Shown here: positions 1-9,400 of the stretch, piece after piece
Layout: each line of letters starts with the position of its first letter
Position numbering within the stretch: the first letter of the stretch is position 1
Assembly: GCA_910579165.1 (NCBI GenBank)
Contig: CAJTTF010000007.1
Span: 16,564-80,563 of the forward strand
Reading direction: 5' to 3'
Source: an uncultured Atopobiaceae bacterium
Lineage (GTDB): Bacteria > Actinomycetota > Coriobacteriia > Coriobacteriales > Atopobiaceae
DNA length: 64,000 bases
The notes under the pieces: model-generated
What the model saw: only the letters and a program-made list of their open reading frames with translations
Told to the model about the DNA's origin: nothing
Databases searched by the model: none
Position numbers and translations under genes: made by a program

Positions 1-732
1 AAGACGGTGAGCGTTTCTCGCCTGGCTCGCATCATGCTTGAGCTGCAAGAACAAGGTGCGTTAAACATCAATCTCGTGACGCCTACGCACTTCTGGGCGC
101 CCATCACAGAGGCTGTAGCACGTGCCCGCAATGCGGGGCTCACGCTGCCTATCGTTGCTAACGTTGCTGGTACCGAGAAACCCAAGTGCGTTTTCAACCT
201 TGAAGATACGGTGGACATTTGGCTCTGTGATGCCAAGTATTTCTCAAATGATTTAGCGGAGGCGCTGAGTAATGCCCAAACATATTGGGAGGTTTTTTGC
301 ACGGCGCTTGATGCGATGCTCGCTGTAAACCGAAGGAAGGGAGACCTACGAATGCGTGCGGACAAGACGCTTTTGCAAGGCGTTATCATCCGTCATTTGG
401 TACTTCCAGGATGCGTAGAAGATTCCAAACGTGTAGTGAGGGGGCTCGCTGCATTTAGGGAGAAATACGGGGAAAATTCCTTCATGCTTTCTATCATGAA
501 TCAATACTGTCCTCCGCATCTGGACAATCTGAGCGAGCGCGAGCGCATGATTCTGCGTGCATATCCTGAGCTCAAGAGAGCTCTGACCCAGGCGGAGTAC
601 GACGAAGTCCTTGAGGAGGCAGAGCGGGTTGGCTTTGGCGACATCTGGATTCAAGAGGGGGGAGCGGCGAGTGAATCGTTTATTCCCGCCTTTAATTATG
701 AGGGAGTGCAAGGGCCAGAGCTTGAGCTCTAA
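1..732 (+). CDS. Radical SAM protein, PflX/PflA-like (5' end missing)
   Basis: C-terminal about 240 residues of a protein like the PflX family, annotated as putative pyruvate formate-lyase activating enzymes or uncharacterised Fe-S proteins. The frame is open from base 1, so the CxxxCxxC cluster motif and true start lie outside the window. Family-typical stretches are visible: INLVTPTHFW, a VDIWLCDAKYFS segment, GVIIRHLVLPG and MNQYCPP. The GTG at base 7 is internal and should not be used as a start. Substrate unknown; an activase or other radical role is inferred from family only. Degenerate repeats follow the stop. Confidence 0.8.
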   Translation, partial: KTVSVSRLARIMLELQEQGALNINLVTPTHFWAPITEAVARARNAGLTLPIVANVAGTEKPKCVFNLEDTVDIWLCDAKYFSNDLAEALSNAQTYWEVFCTALDAMLAVNRRKGDLRMRADKTLLQGVIIRHLVLPGCVEDSKRVVRGLAAFREKYGENSFMLSIMNQYCPPHLDNLSERERMILRAYPELKRALTQAEYDEVLEEAERVGFGDIWIQEGGAASESFIPAFNYEGVQGPELEL

Positions 733-736
733 GGAG

Positions 737-822
737 CGGCAAGTGCAAAAGCGTGACGGCAACAAAGAACCAAAGCATGAAAATACATAAGGACGTAGGC
801 ATCAAAGCACAAAAGCGCGTGA
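737..822. repeat. Degenerate ~24-bp repeat after the radical SAM gene
   Basis: Three imperfect copies share a pattern GGCA...CAAAGC...TGA: 737-756, 757-780 and 797-822. The first begins 5 bp after the stop codon. Divergence is high, so the unit length is approximate. Confidence 0.4.
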
Positions 823-884
823 GTGACGCCTTGGGAAAGAAAAAACGGGAATAAGCTACACTAAATCTGACAAGAGGAGTAATC

Positions 885-1058
885 ATGCATGATTCATGGC
901 GTGAACCGCTGAACAACCGCGATGGTCTTGGCGGAAAAGAAAAGATGCAGCGTGAAAAAGCTGTCCGCAGTATGTACGAGCAAGAAGAACTTGATAACCG
1001 CGAAGAGCGTGCTCGCGAGAAACAACGCAAAGAGGACGCCGCGCAGAAAGATGCATAA
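885..1058 (+). CDS. Small highly charged hypothetical protein (57 aa)
   Basis: An ATG ORF of 57 codons preceded by AGAGGAG at good spacing (GAGGAGTAATC then ATG). The product begins MHDSWREPLNNRD and continues with a Glu/Arg/Lys-rich, probably helical stretch ending QKEDAAQKDA-like, with no membrane segment or cysteine. A TACACT box at 857-862 could be a -10. No family recognised. The strong ribosome-binding site and position in an otherwise unexplained gap before pncB support a real gene. The stop codon sits in the first unit of a 15-bp tandem repeat. Confidence 0.6.
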   Translation: MHDSWREPLNNRDGLGGKEKMQREKAVRSMYEQEELDNREERAREKQRKEDAAQKDA

Positions 1059-1142
1059 AGTCGCCGTGCCTAAATGCGCAGCGCAAAAAGTCGCCGCGCA
1101 TAAAGACGAAACACACAATGCGCGCGGTTAAACGCGAACGCA
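1053..1142. repeat. 15-bp tandem repeat over the stop of the 57-aa gene
   Basis: Units at 1053-1067, 1068-1082, 1083-1097 and 1098-1112, with weaker continuation to about 1142. The first and third share GCA.AAAGTCGCCG. The first unit contains the final codon and the TAA of the upstream ORF. Confidence 0.65.
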
Positions 1143-1200
1143 CGAACCACTGCGCATGGTAGAGCTGTGCACATAAACGCACAAAGGAGTAAGAAAAGAG

Positions 1201-2718
1201 ATGGCCCTCACAGATGCTACGCTGCCAAGTGATATAGCTCTCAACACAGATCTCTACGAACTGACTATGGCGCAGGCCTTTTTTGAGTCGGGTAAGGTTG
1301 ATACCCGTGCCTGCTTTAACGTCTTCTTTAGGGACAATCCCTTTAAGGGTGGCTATGCAATCGCCTGCGGTACGGGCCAGATTGGCGATCTTATCGAGCA
1401 GTTTCGCTTTACGGAGGACTCGCTTGCCTACTTGGCTTCCCTTAAGGCTCCCGGTGGCGGTGCGCTTTTCTCGGCAGCGTTTTTGAAATACTTGGAGGCA
1501 CTTAAACTCGATGTCGATATTTACGCTATTCAAGAGGGCAACGTTGTTTTTCCGCGGGAACCACTTCTGCGCGTTGAAGGCCCCATCATTCAGTGTCAAC
1601 TCTTGGAGACGGCGCTTCTTAATCTTGTTAATTTCCAGACTCTTGTAGCTACCAAGACCGCTCGCGTAGTGCAGGCCGCACAAGGTCATCCTGTTTCGGA
1701 CTTTGGTCTTCGCCGGGCCCAAGGCCCCGACGGGGGGCTGACGGTGGCACGCGCTTCGTATATTGGCGGCGCGTCTTCTACGAGCAATGTACTTGCAGGC
1801 AAAATTTATGGAATCCCCGTGTTTGGTACCCATGCTCATAGCTGGGTGATGAGTTTTACCACAGAGCTTGATGCCTTTCGCGCCTGGGCAGCATCGAGTC
1901 CTAAGAATTGTACGCTCCTGGTGGACACCTACGATGTGGCACAAGGGATTGAGAATGCCATTATTGTTGGCAAGGAGATGGAAACTGCCGGCGAGCGCTT
2001 AGCGGCGATTCGCATTGACTCGGGCGATCTTGCCAAACTCTCTAAGATGTGTCGCGCGCGACTCGACGAAGAGGGCCTTGACTACGTTAAGATTTCCGCC
2101 TCTAACGACCTCGATGAATACACCATTCAATCGCTCTTTGCACAGGGAGCACCCATTGATGCTTTTGGTGTAGGCACCAAGCTCGCCACGTGCGATCCGC
2201 AACCCTCACTGGGAGGCGTCTATAAGCTTTCCGCGTTTCAAGATTCTAAGACGTTTAAGTGGCAGCCCGTTATGAAGCTTTCAGAGCAGGCCTACAAGCG
2301 CACCATTCCCGGAGTGCAGGACATCATTCGCATTCAGAACGGAGCCGGTGCCCTTGAGGGCGATGTTATCGTCGACCTTTCTCAGAAAGGATCTGCTTGC
2401 ACTGAGGGACAACGCGGCAGAGAGGTTACGGCCATCGACGTCATGGATGCCGATAAAACCTATCGCTTTTCTTCTGAGCATGTCTCACATCCCCTTAAGG
2501 AGTTTATTAAAGGCGGTGTGCCAACCAAAGCAGCTGCTCCCTCATTGGAAGCTGCTCGAGACCGGACGAAGGCCTCGCTTGCATCCTTGGATCCGGCTTT
2601 GAAACGCTTCCTCAATCCTGAGATATATCCAGTGGCGCTTTCGTTAGGATTGGCAAAAACGCGGAGTGCGCTTACACGAGAAGAAGGGGCCAATTCTGGT
2701 CACCCCGTGACTTTCTAG
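1201..2718 (+). CDS. pncB: Nicotinate phosphoribosyltransferase
   Basis: 505 residues. Converts nicotinate and PRPP to nicotinate mononucleotide in the cytosolic Preiss-Handler salvage route to NAD. Sequence shows the N-terminal signature LNTDLYELTMAQAFF, the NFQTLVATKTARV segment, the substrate-region motif FGTHAHSWVMSF, IRIDSGDLAKL and GVGTKLATC, all typical of bacterial NAPRTase. ATG follows AAAGGAGTAAGAAAAGAG. The PRPP it uses is made by prs, also in this window. Its last bases and stop start a 29-bp tandem repeat. Confidence 0.93.
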   Translation: MALTDATLPSDIALNTDLYELTMAQAFFESGKVDTRACFNVFFRDNPFKGGYAIACGTGQIGDLIEQFRFTEDSLAYLASLKAPGGGALFSAAFLKYLEALKLDVDIYAIQEGNVVFPREPLLRVEGPIIQCQLLETALLNLVNFQTLVATKTARVVQAAQGHPVSDFGLRRAQGPDGGLTVARASYIGGASSTSNVLAGKIYGIPVFGTHAHSWVMSFTTELDAFRAWAASSPKNCTLLVDTYDVAQGIENAIIVGKEMETAGERLAAIRIDSGDLAKLSKMCRARLDEEGLDYVKISASNDLDEYTIQSLFAQGAPIDAFGVGTKLATCDPQPSLGGVYKLSAFQDSKTFKWQPVMKLSEQAYKRTIPGVQDIIRIQNGAGALEGDVIVDLSQKGSACTEGQRGREVTAIDVMDADKTYRFSSEHVSHPLKEFIKGGVPTKAAAPSLEAARDRTKASLASLDPALKRFLNPEIYPVALSLGLAKTRSALTREEGANSGHPVTF

Positions 2719-2859
2719 ACGCGAGACACTTCGCTGTACGCTTTGAGATGAGGCATGCGATTGCGTGGTCTGGTAGACGCGTCATACGATTCTCTTGTCT
2801 TTGAGACGCGATCAACACCTCGTTCTCTTTTAGACGCGACACAGAGCAGCCGATAGCCT
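2716..2859. repeat. 29-bp tandem repeat over the pncB stop codon
   Basis: Five degenerate units start at 2716, 2745, 2774, 2803 and 2831 (spacing 29, 29, 29, 28). Four begin T/GAGACGCG; the second is decayed (GAGATGAG). Most units end in a T-rich TCTTT-like stretch. The first unit opens with the TAG stop of pncB. Confidence 0.75.
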
Positions 2860-2864
2860 ATACT
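2859..2864 (+). promoter_or_regulatory. Candidate -10 box for argS
   Basis: TATACT 38 bp upstream of the argS ATG, just past the tandem repeat. No convincing -35 at 16-18 bp, so this is tentative. Confidence 0.3.
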
Positions 2865-2901
2865 ATCTCTCTCGTAAGCAAGCAGTTTTAAAAGGGAAAG
2901 C

Positions 2902-4743
2902 ATGCCTGAAACAATAGAAGAACTCATCCGCACCGCCATAAAGTCCGCTCAAGAGGGAGGGGAACTTCCCGCTTTTGAGATTGACGATCTAGGAATTGAA
3001 CGCCCCGCAGACACCGACCATGGCGAGTGGACCTCAACGGTGGCTTTGCGCTCTGCCAAGCTTGCGCATAAGGCTCCTAAACAAATTGCCGATACAATCG
3101 TCGCTCACCTTCCGGCCAATGCAGCCATTAAAAAGGTTGAGGTTGCAGGCCCCGGCTTTATCAATTTCTATCTAAACGTTGCTGCCAACAATTCAATCTT
3201 CGCCACCATCATCAATCAAGGCAAAGACTACGGCAGAAGCGATGCTGGTCATGGCGAGAAAGTCCAGGTAGAGTTTATATCGGCTAATCCCACGGGACCG
3301 CTTCATGTAGGACATGGCCGCTGGAGCGCCATCGGTGATTCTCTCTGCAACGTGTTGGATTTTGCAGGGTATGACGTCCAGCGCGAGTATTACATTAATG
3401 ATCGCGGTACGCAGATGGATCTCTTTGGTGCCTCTGTTTTTGAGCGCTATAAGCAGATTGCAGCTCTTGTAAAGGAAGGAAAAACCGCTGCAGAAGCAAC
3501 ACGCGCCCTTCTTGAAGACCGCGAAGCCTACATTGCCGACGAATTAGATGAGCGCTCTCAGACCTACCCCTTGACCACTGCTTTCAACGAGGCCTTGGGC
3601 GAGAACGCGTACGGGGGAGACTACATCATCGAGATTGCTCGCGCATTTTATGAACAAGACGCAAATAAGTATCTCCAGCTTCCAGAGGATGAGGCGCGTG
3701 CAGCCCTTCGCGAAAAGGCGTACACCTACCAGTTGGCCAAAATCAAGGAAACCTGCGATAAAGCAAATTGTCACTTTGATAGCTGGAAAAGTGAGCGTAC
3801 ATTTTACGAGCCCGATAAAAACGGCAAAACGCCGCTCGATACGGTTTTTGAAATGATGCGTTCGCAAGATCTTCTCTATCAAACAGATGACGGCGCAACG
3901 TGGTTCAAAACGACAGAATTTGGCGACGATAAGGATCGCGTGGTAGTTAAATCAGACGGTGACTTTACCTACTTTGCTTCCGATGTTTATTACACATGGG
4001 ACAAGTTCGACCGCTTTGACTATGAAATCAACATTTTGGGTGCCGACCACCACGGCTACATTAAACGCGTACAGGCCGTTGCAGCGGCGTTGGGTTATCC
4101 AGGAAAGTACGAGGTAGTACTAGGACAGCTCGTAAACCTCTTGCGCGGAGGAGAACCTGTGCGCATGTCAAAGCGTCGTGGTACGATGGTGACCTTTGAT
4201 GAGCTTCTTGACGAGGTAGGATGCGATGCCACGCGTTATACGCTTATCTCCCGATCTTCTAATCAGCCTATTGATTTTGATATTGAAGAGGCTAAGAAGC
4301 AGGAAAGCTCCAATCCCGTCTTTTATGTGCAGTATGCCCATGCGCGTATCTGCTCAATCCTGCGTCGCGCTGCGGGAGTGACGCTTGAGGAAGCGCAAAG
4401 CGAAGGAATGGCACACGTTGCAAAGCTCGCTACGGGTAGCAATGTAGATGTTGCGCTTTTAGTTGAGCCTTCTGAGATTCAACTGGCGAGGCGTCTCTCG
4501 GAATTTCCAGATTTGGTGGCAGGCTGTGCGCGTGACCGCGCTCCCTTTAGAATCACGCATTACGTACAATCGCTTGCTGCGGATTTCCACCGTTTTTACA
4601 CTGAGTGTCCTATTTTGCCGCGCGAAGACAAGCCGCTGGATGAGGATGTATCAAGAGCGCGCTTGGCCGTTTGTGACGCAGTTCGCATTGTGTTGGAAAA
4701 TGCCCTTCGTCTTATTGGTGTGAGCGCTCCGCAAAAGATGTAG
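2902..4743 (+). CDS. argS: Arginyl-tRNA synthetase
   Basis: 613 residues. Charges tRNA-Arg with arginine in the cytosol (class I synthetase). Shows the N-terminal additional domain, the HIGH-type motif in ANPTGPLHVGHGRW (about residues 131-144), a KMSKS-like MSKRRG loop near residue 422, and a C-terminal anticodon-binding domain ending in ALRLIGVSAPQKM. ATG preceded by AAAAGGGAAAGC. No T-box leader is visible upstream. A cognate tRNA-Arg(TCT) lies near 11.7 kb. Confidence 0.95.
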   Translation: MPETIEELIRTAIKSAQEGGELPAFEIDDLGIERPADTDHGEWTSTVALRSAKLAHKAPKQIADTIVAHLPANAAIKKVEVAGPGFINFYLNVAANNSIFATIINQGKDYGRSDAGHGEKVQVEFISANPTGPLHVGHGRWSAIGDSLCNVLDFAGYDVQREYYINDRGTQMDLFGASVFERYKQIAALVKEGKTAAEATRALLEDREAYIADELDERSQTYPLTTAFNEALGENAYGGDYIIEIARAFYEQDANKYLQLPEDEARAALREKAYTYQLAKIKETCDKANCHFDSWKSERTFYEPDKNGKTPLDTVFEMMRSQDLLYQTDDGATWFKTTEFGDDKDRVVVKSDGDFTYFASDVYYTWDKFDRFDYEINILGADHHGYIKRVQAVAAALGYPGKYEVVLGQLVNLLRGGEPVRMSKRRGTMVTFDELLDEVGCDATRYTLISRSSNQPIDFDIEEAKKQESSNPVFYVQYAHARICSILRRAAGVTLEEAQSEGMAHVAKLATGSNVDVALLVEPSEIQLARRLSEFPDLVAGCARDRAPFRITHYVQSLAADFHRFYTECPILPREDKPLDEDVSRARLAVCDAVRIVLENALRLIGVSAPQKM

Positions 4744-4764
4744 GAAAAAAACTAGAGCAATGTG

Positions 4765-4773
4765 TGCTATAGT
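4765..4773 (+). promoter_or_regulatory. Candidate extended -10 promoter for rho
   Basis: TGCTATAGT, an extended -10 (TG, one base, TATAGT) 22 bp after argS, giving a roughly 230-nt leader for rho. A GTGCG-CTT-CGCAC hairpin follows at about 4780-4792. Confidence 0.45.
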
Positions 4774-4847
4774 GATGGCGTGCGCTTCGCACACCCTCAT
4801 CCAATATTTCAAGAAAGACCCACGCCATACATAAGCCGCGCCGTGTA

Positions 4848-4977
4848 GTTTTGAAAATACGTTTTGAAAAATCTGCTGCACAAGCACCGATAATAATCAT
4901 ATTGCGCAAGTTTATTCAATAATCACATTACATTAACTCAGCTAATGACCGCGACGCATAAGCACAGGTAATAATCA
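4848..4977. repeat. 26-bp tandem repeat in the rho leader
   Basis: A 13-bp duplication (GTTTTGAAAA-type, 4848-4860 and 4861-4873) is followed by 26-bp units at 4874-4899, 4900-4925, 4926-4951 (decayed) and 4952-4977. Three end in AATAATCA at exact 26/52-bp spacing. First and last units match at 19 of 22 positions over GCA-AAGCAC...TAATAATCA. Confidence 0.65.
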
Positions 4978-5007
4978 CCTTTGACAGATACTACAAACGG
5001 AGGATGC

Positions 5008-6345
5008 ATGTCAGGCGAAACAAAAACCCCCAAAGCCCATCGCAATCATAAAACAAAGAAGCAACAAAGTCCCACGATATCCGCAGAGGAGCTTGAGGGT
5101 CTCAAAGTTGCTGAGTTGCGCGCGAAGGCAGAAGAGTTGGGCATTGACACCACTGGCGCCAAAAAGGCGGAGCTTGCCGCCATGGTCTATGAGGCGCTCG
5201 CTGCAGACGAGGGCTTTCGTCAGGTGCGTGGTATTTTAGACATCACCTCTGAACAGTACGGCTTTATTCGTACCGAGAACTTCATCAAAGGCGATGGAGA
5301 CGCCTTTGTTCAGCAGCAGCTCATTCGTCAATACAAGTTGCGCACAGGCGATCTTATCGAAGGATCGGTGCGCCCTGGTGGTCCCAACACGAAGTATCCT
5401 CCGCTTGCCACTATCGAAAAGATTAACGACGCAGATCCTGAACTCGCAAAGAATCGCGTGCGCTTTAAAGACCTTACGCCTGTCTACCCCAATGAGCGTC
5501 TCGTTATGGAAACGGAGCCCAAGGCCATTACTGGGCGCACTATTGACCTCGTAGCTCCCATTGGAAAAGGCCAGCGTGGCTTAATCGTTTCTCCACCCAA
5601 AGCAGGAAAGACAACCGTACTGAAAAAGATTTGCCAATCCATTTCTAAAAACAATCCTGAGGTGCGCTTGCTTTGTCTCTTGGTTGATGAGCGCCCCGAA
5701 GAAGTTACGGACATGCAGCGCTCAATCGATGGGGAAGTGGTCGCTTCCACCTTTGATATGCCCGCCGAGAACCACACGCAAATTGCCGAGCTTGTGATTG
5801 AGCACGCTAAGCGCATGGTTGAGATGGGCCAAGACGTTGTGGTGGTGCTCGATTCTATTACGCGTCTGGCGCGCGCCTACAACTTAGCCGCTCCCGCCTC
5901 TGGTCGCATTCTCTCTGGTGGTGTTGATTCCACGGCGCTCTATCCGCCCAAGCGTTTCTTGGGCGCCGCTCGCAACATTGAGGGTGGCGGCTCGCTTACC
6001 ATTCTTGCTTCGGCTCTTATCGACACGGGATCAAAAATGGATGAGGTTATCTTTGAGGAGTTTAAGGGCACCGGCAACATGGAGCTCAAACTTGACCGTG
6101 ATCTTGCTGATAAACGCATTTTCCCTGCTATTGATCCCGTTGCGTCGGGCACGCGTAATGAAGATCTCCTCCTCGATAAGACCTTGGCGCCCTTTGTGTG
6201 GGGCCTTAGGAGTGTGCTTGCCAACATGAATAACGTGGAACGCGCTGAGGCGTCACTTATCAAGGGACTCAAGCAAACTAAGGATAATCAGGAATTTCTT
6301 ATTCGCTTCGCTAAAAAGGCTAAAAACGTAGAGCCTCTGGACTAA
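5008..6345 (+). CDS. rho: Transcription termination factor Rho
   Basis: 445 residues. Hexameric RNA helicase that ends transcription at C-rich unstructured RNA. N-terminal Rho_N helical domain (VAELRAKAEELGIDTTGAKK), cold-shock-like RNA-binding domain (LDITSEQYGFIRTENF), Walker A PPKAGKTT near residues 195-203, DERPEEVTDM and the Q/R-loop region ALYPPKRFLGAARNIEGGGS. I chose ATG 5008 because GGAGG lies 4 bp upstream; an in-frame TTG at 4981 has no ribosome-binding site. It lacks the very long basic insert of many high-GC actinobacterial Rho proteins. Confidence 0.95.
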   Translation: MSGETKTPKAHRNHKTKKQQSPTISAEELEGLKVAELRAKAEELGIDTTGAKKAELAAMVYEALAADEGFRQVRGILDITSEQYGFIRTENFIKGDGDAFVQQQLIRQYKLRTGDLIEGSVRPGGPNTKYPPLATIEKINDADPELAKNRVRFKDLTPVYPNERLVMETEPKAITGRTIDLVAPIGKGQRGLIVSPPKAGKTTVLKKICQSISKNNPEVRLLCLLVDERPEEVTDMQRSIDGEVVASTFDMPAENHTQIAELVIEHAKRMVEMGQDVVVVLDSITRLARAYNLAAPASGRILSGGVDSTALYPPKRFLGAARNIEGGGSLTILASALIDTGSKMDEVIFEEFKGTGNMELKLDRDLADKRIFPAIDPVASGTRNEDLLLDKTLAPFVWGLRSVLANMNNVERAEASLIKGLKQTKDNQEFLIRFAKKAKNVEPLD

Positions 6346-6404
6346 CCCTTGCGTGCTAAAATACAAAAAGGAATAATTCTTAGCGAGTGGAGGGGGACCC
6401 TTCA

Positions 6405-9400
6405 ATGAAACGAACAATCACAACCTTTATGAGCTGCTTAGTATTACTCAGCGCGACGATGAGTACACCTGCTCTAGCTGAGGTTAAGACTACAGCCAAT
6501 AGTATCGATACTAACGCGCTGCAAGATGCATTCGCCAAGGCGAGTGATGCTATCGAAGATGTCTTCAATAGTGTGAAGAAGAGTACCACTGAACTTATGC
6601 GCTCTGGCGACATGCTTTTAACGGAGGAAGCTGAGACCACTCCTGAGGAAGCGGAACTCTCCCTACAAAATGTATATAGTGCCGGTACTGGCGCATCTAA
6701 TATCGAGGGGGTTGGATGGGACGCAGACTATACAACCTGCATTATTGAGCCTGGATATACCATTGATGCTCCTTCATTAAAAGAAGAAATAGGACTGCAT
6801 AAAACTACTATGCGTACGTTTTCTGCAGGAGACAATACGAGATTAACGGGCGATGCTACTGGGCTCTTTGACCTGTGCACCGTTTTGAATACACTACATC
6901 TGTCAGACTCGTTTGATGTCAGCGCAGTCACCAACATGAGCGGTATGTTTCAAAATTGTAGACGCCTTTCTTCAATCACGCTCCCAGATTCTTTCGCTCC
7001 AACTGCAGCCACTTCTATGAGTTCTATGTTCTCTGGCTGCTCGAATCTTACCTCACTTACGCTTGGGAATAGCTTTACTCCTTCTGTAGCAACGGATATG
7101 AGCTCCATGTTTTCTGATACAGGGCTCACTTCCCTCACGCTTCCGGATGCTTTTGTACCTTCTGCAGCAACCAATATGAGTCACATGTTTTCTGGTTGTG
7201 GAGGACTTGCATCGCTTACGCTTCCAGCAACATTTGCACCTACCGCAGTTACCGATATGAGTTACATGTTTTCTGATTCTGGCTTCACCTCCCTCACGCT
7301 ACCAGATGCTTTTGTTCCCTCAGCGGCCACCACTATGAGCTATATGTTTGCTAACTGCTCCAGTCTTGCTTCTCTTACGCTTCCAGCAACGTTTGCACCC
7401 ACAGAAGTCACCGACATGACTTTCATGTTTGCTGGTTCTAAGTTCACCTCCCTTACCCTTCCGGATTCATTTGTACCTTCAAAGGTTCAGAATTTGGCCT
7501 CCATGTTTCAGGGTTGTACAGGGCTCACCTCTTTTGCGCTACCAGATACGTTTTCCACCCCCGTTGTCAAAGATTTGTCTTCAATGTTCTACAAATGTTC
7601 TGAGCTCACCTCTCTTACATTCCCAGATGCTTTTGCTCCCACACAAGCCACGACTATGAGGGGCATGTTTAGCGAATGCTCCAAGCTTGGTTCTCTCAGG
7701 CTGCCTGATACTTTTGCACCTACTGCAATTCAGGATATCTTTATGATGTTTTATAAATGCACCGCGCTGACTTCAGTCAAGATCCCCGATGCCTTTACAC
7801 CTACTGCCACAGCCGATATGCAATACTTATTTCGCGAGTGCTCTTCTCTTACCTCAATTACGCTCCCTGCAACTTTTGGCCTGCCAAATGCTCAGACGAC
7901 TAGTATCTTTGAGGTTGCAGAACCGGGTTCTTCTGCTCTTGCGTTACGCTCTATAACCTTGCCCAAAGGTTATAAGATGACAATCTTAGATCGTCTGCCG
8001 GGAATTCAATCACAGGGAGAGTATAAGAATTACTGGACGACGAGTATTGATTCTTGTGTCAACTATGGAACTGACGTCTTTACTGCTGTCGACAATATCA
8101 ATAATGCATTAGCACAAAGTTCTGATTCTGTGACGTTTACCAATGTAAATATTGCTCTTGGTTTTAATGCCAATGGTGGAACGTATAACACAACAAGCGC
8201 AGTTCAAGATTCTCCTCAAAATGAAGATGAAACGAAGTTCATATTTGGAAATACAAATTCCTCAATTGACCCCTCAGCCATTCCCGCTCCAAAGTTTTCT
8301 GGCTCTGCATTTCTTGGGTGGAGCGACTCGCCCGTTGGAGAAGTTATAGCTACACCGTCTTCTTTTCCAAGGAGAGATAGCTTCTACTATGCCAAATGGG
8401 GAACAGCTGTTACCGTCACCTTTAATGCTAATCAACATGGAACCTTTTCAGGGGATAAAGAAACCCTTGATATCGATTGTGCTTCTGGGGGTAAATTGAC
8501 GCTTCCGGGAGCCGATGAGCTTACAGTTGCAGATGGCTACGTCTTCCTTGGCTGGTTTACTGCGGCCACAGGAGGCACTCAGGTCACTGACCAAACGGAC
8601 TGTCCAGCCTCTGCTACTACCTACTACGCACACTACGATATCCTTTTGACTTTTGATGCTAACGGCGGCACCTTCTCGGGAGACGCGACTACTCAGCAGG
8701 TGCAAAACACGCCTGGCGCACGCATTGTGCTTCCTGCAGAAGAGCCCACCAGAGTTGGCTATACCTTCAAGGGCTACAACAATCCTGACACAGCCCCCGA
8801 AGCGCCTGACACTTATACTGCTCAGTGGGAAGCCAACACTATCACCAATACTTTTAACGCCAACGGTCACGGCACCTTTGCAGCAGGCGCTACACAGGTC
8901 TCAATTAATACCACCTACGACACCAAGCTCAACCTGCCAGCGGCTGACGCCCTCACCCCAGATACCGGCTACGTCTTCCTTGGCTGGTTTACTGCGGCCA
9001 CAGGAGGCACTCAGGTCACTGACCAAACGGACTGTCCAGCCACGGATACCATTTACTATGCACACTGGGAAGCGCTCGCCGCTTGGGCCACTATTGAGAG
9101 CGGCACCCTGAAGCTTTTCTGGGGACAAAAGCCTGCCGGCAACCTCACCTTTGCCCTTGGAGGTCCCTATTCAGAGCAAAACCCTGCTCCATGGCAAGCC
9201 TATGCTCAAGATATCCAAACTCTGCAGATTGATGCGTCCTTAAAAGAGAGCCCCTTTGCCCCTTCCTCGTACGCATCGTATATGGAAAACCTCACCTCTC
9301 TTAACAAGGTAGAAGGCATCTCCAACCTCAACATGCAAAACGCCACCTCCCTAGAGCGCATGTTTGCAGGTTGCAGTCAGCTGGAAGTGCTAGATCTCTC

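Noticed and set aside
883..1944. 353-codon minus-strand ORF opposite the 57-aa gene and pncB
   Set aside because: It is antisense to a clear pncB, has no family features, a Cys/His/Arg-rich translation and no ribosome-binding site.
2716..2859. CRISPR array (29-bp period)
   Set aside because: Repeats are directly abutting and diverged, with no unique spacers and no cas genes; the same holds for the 33-bp array after map.
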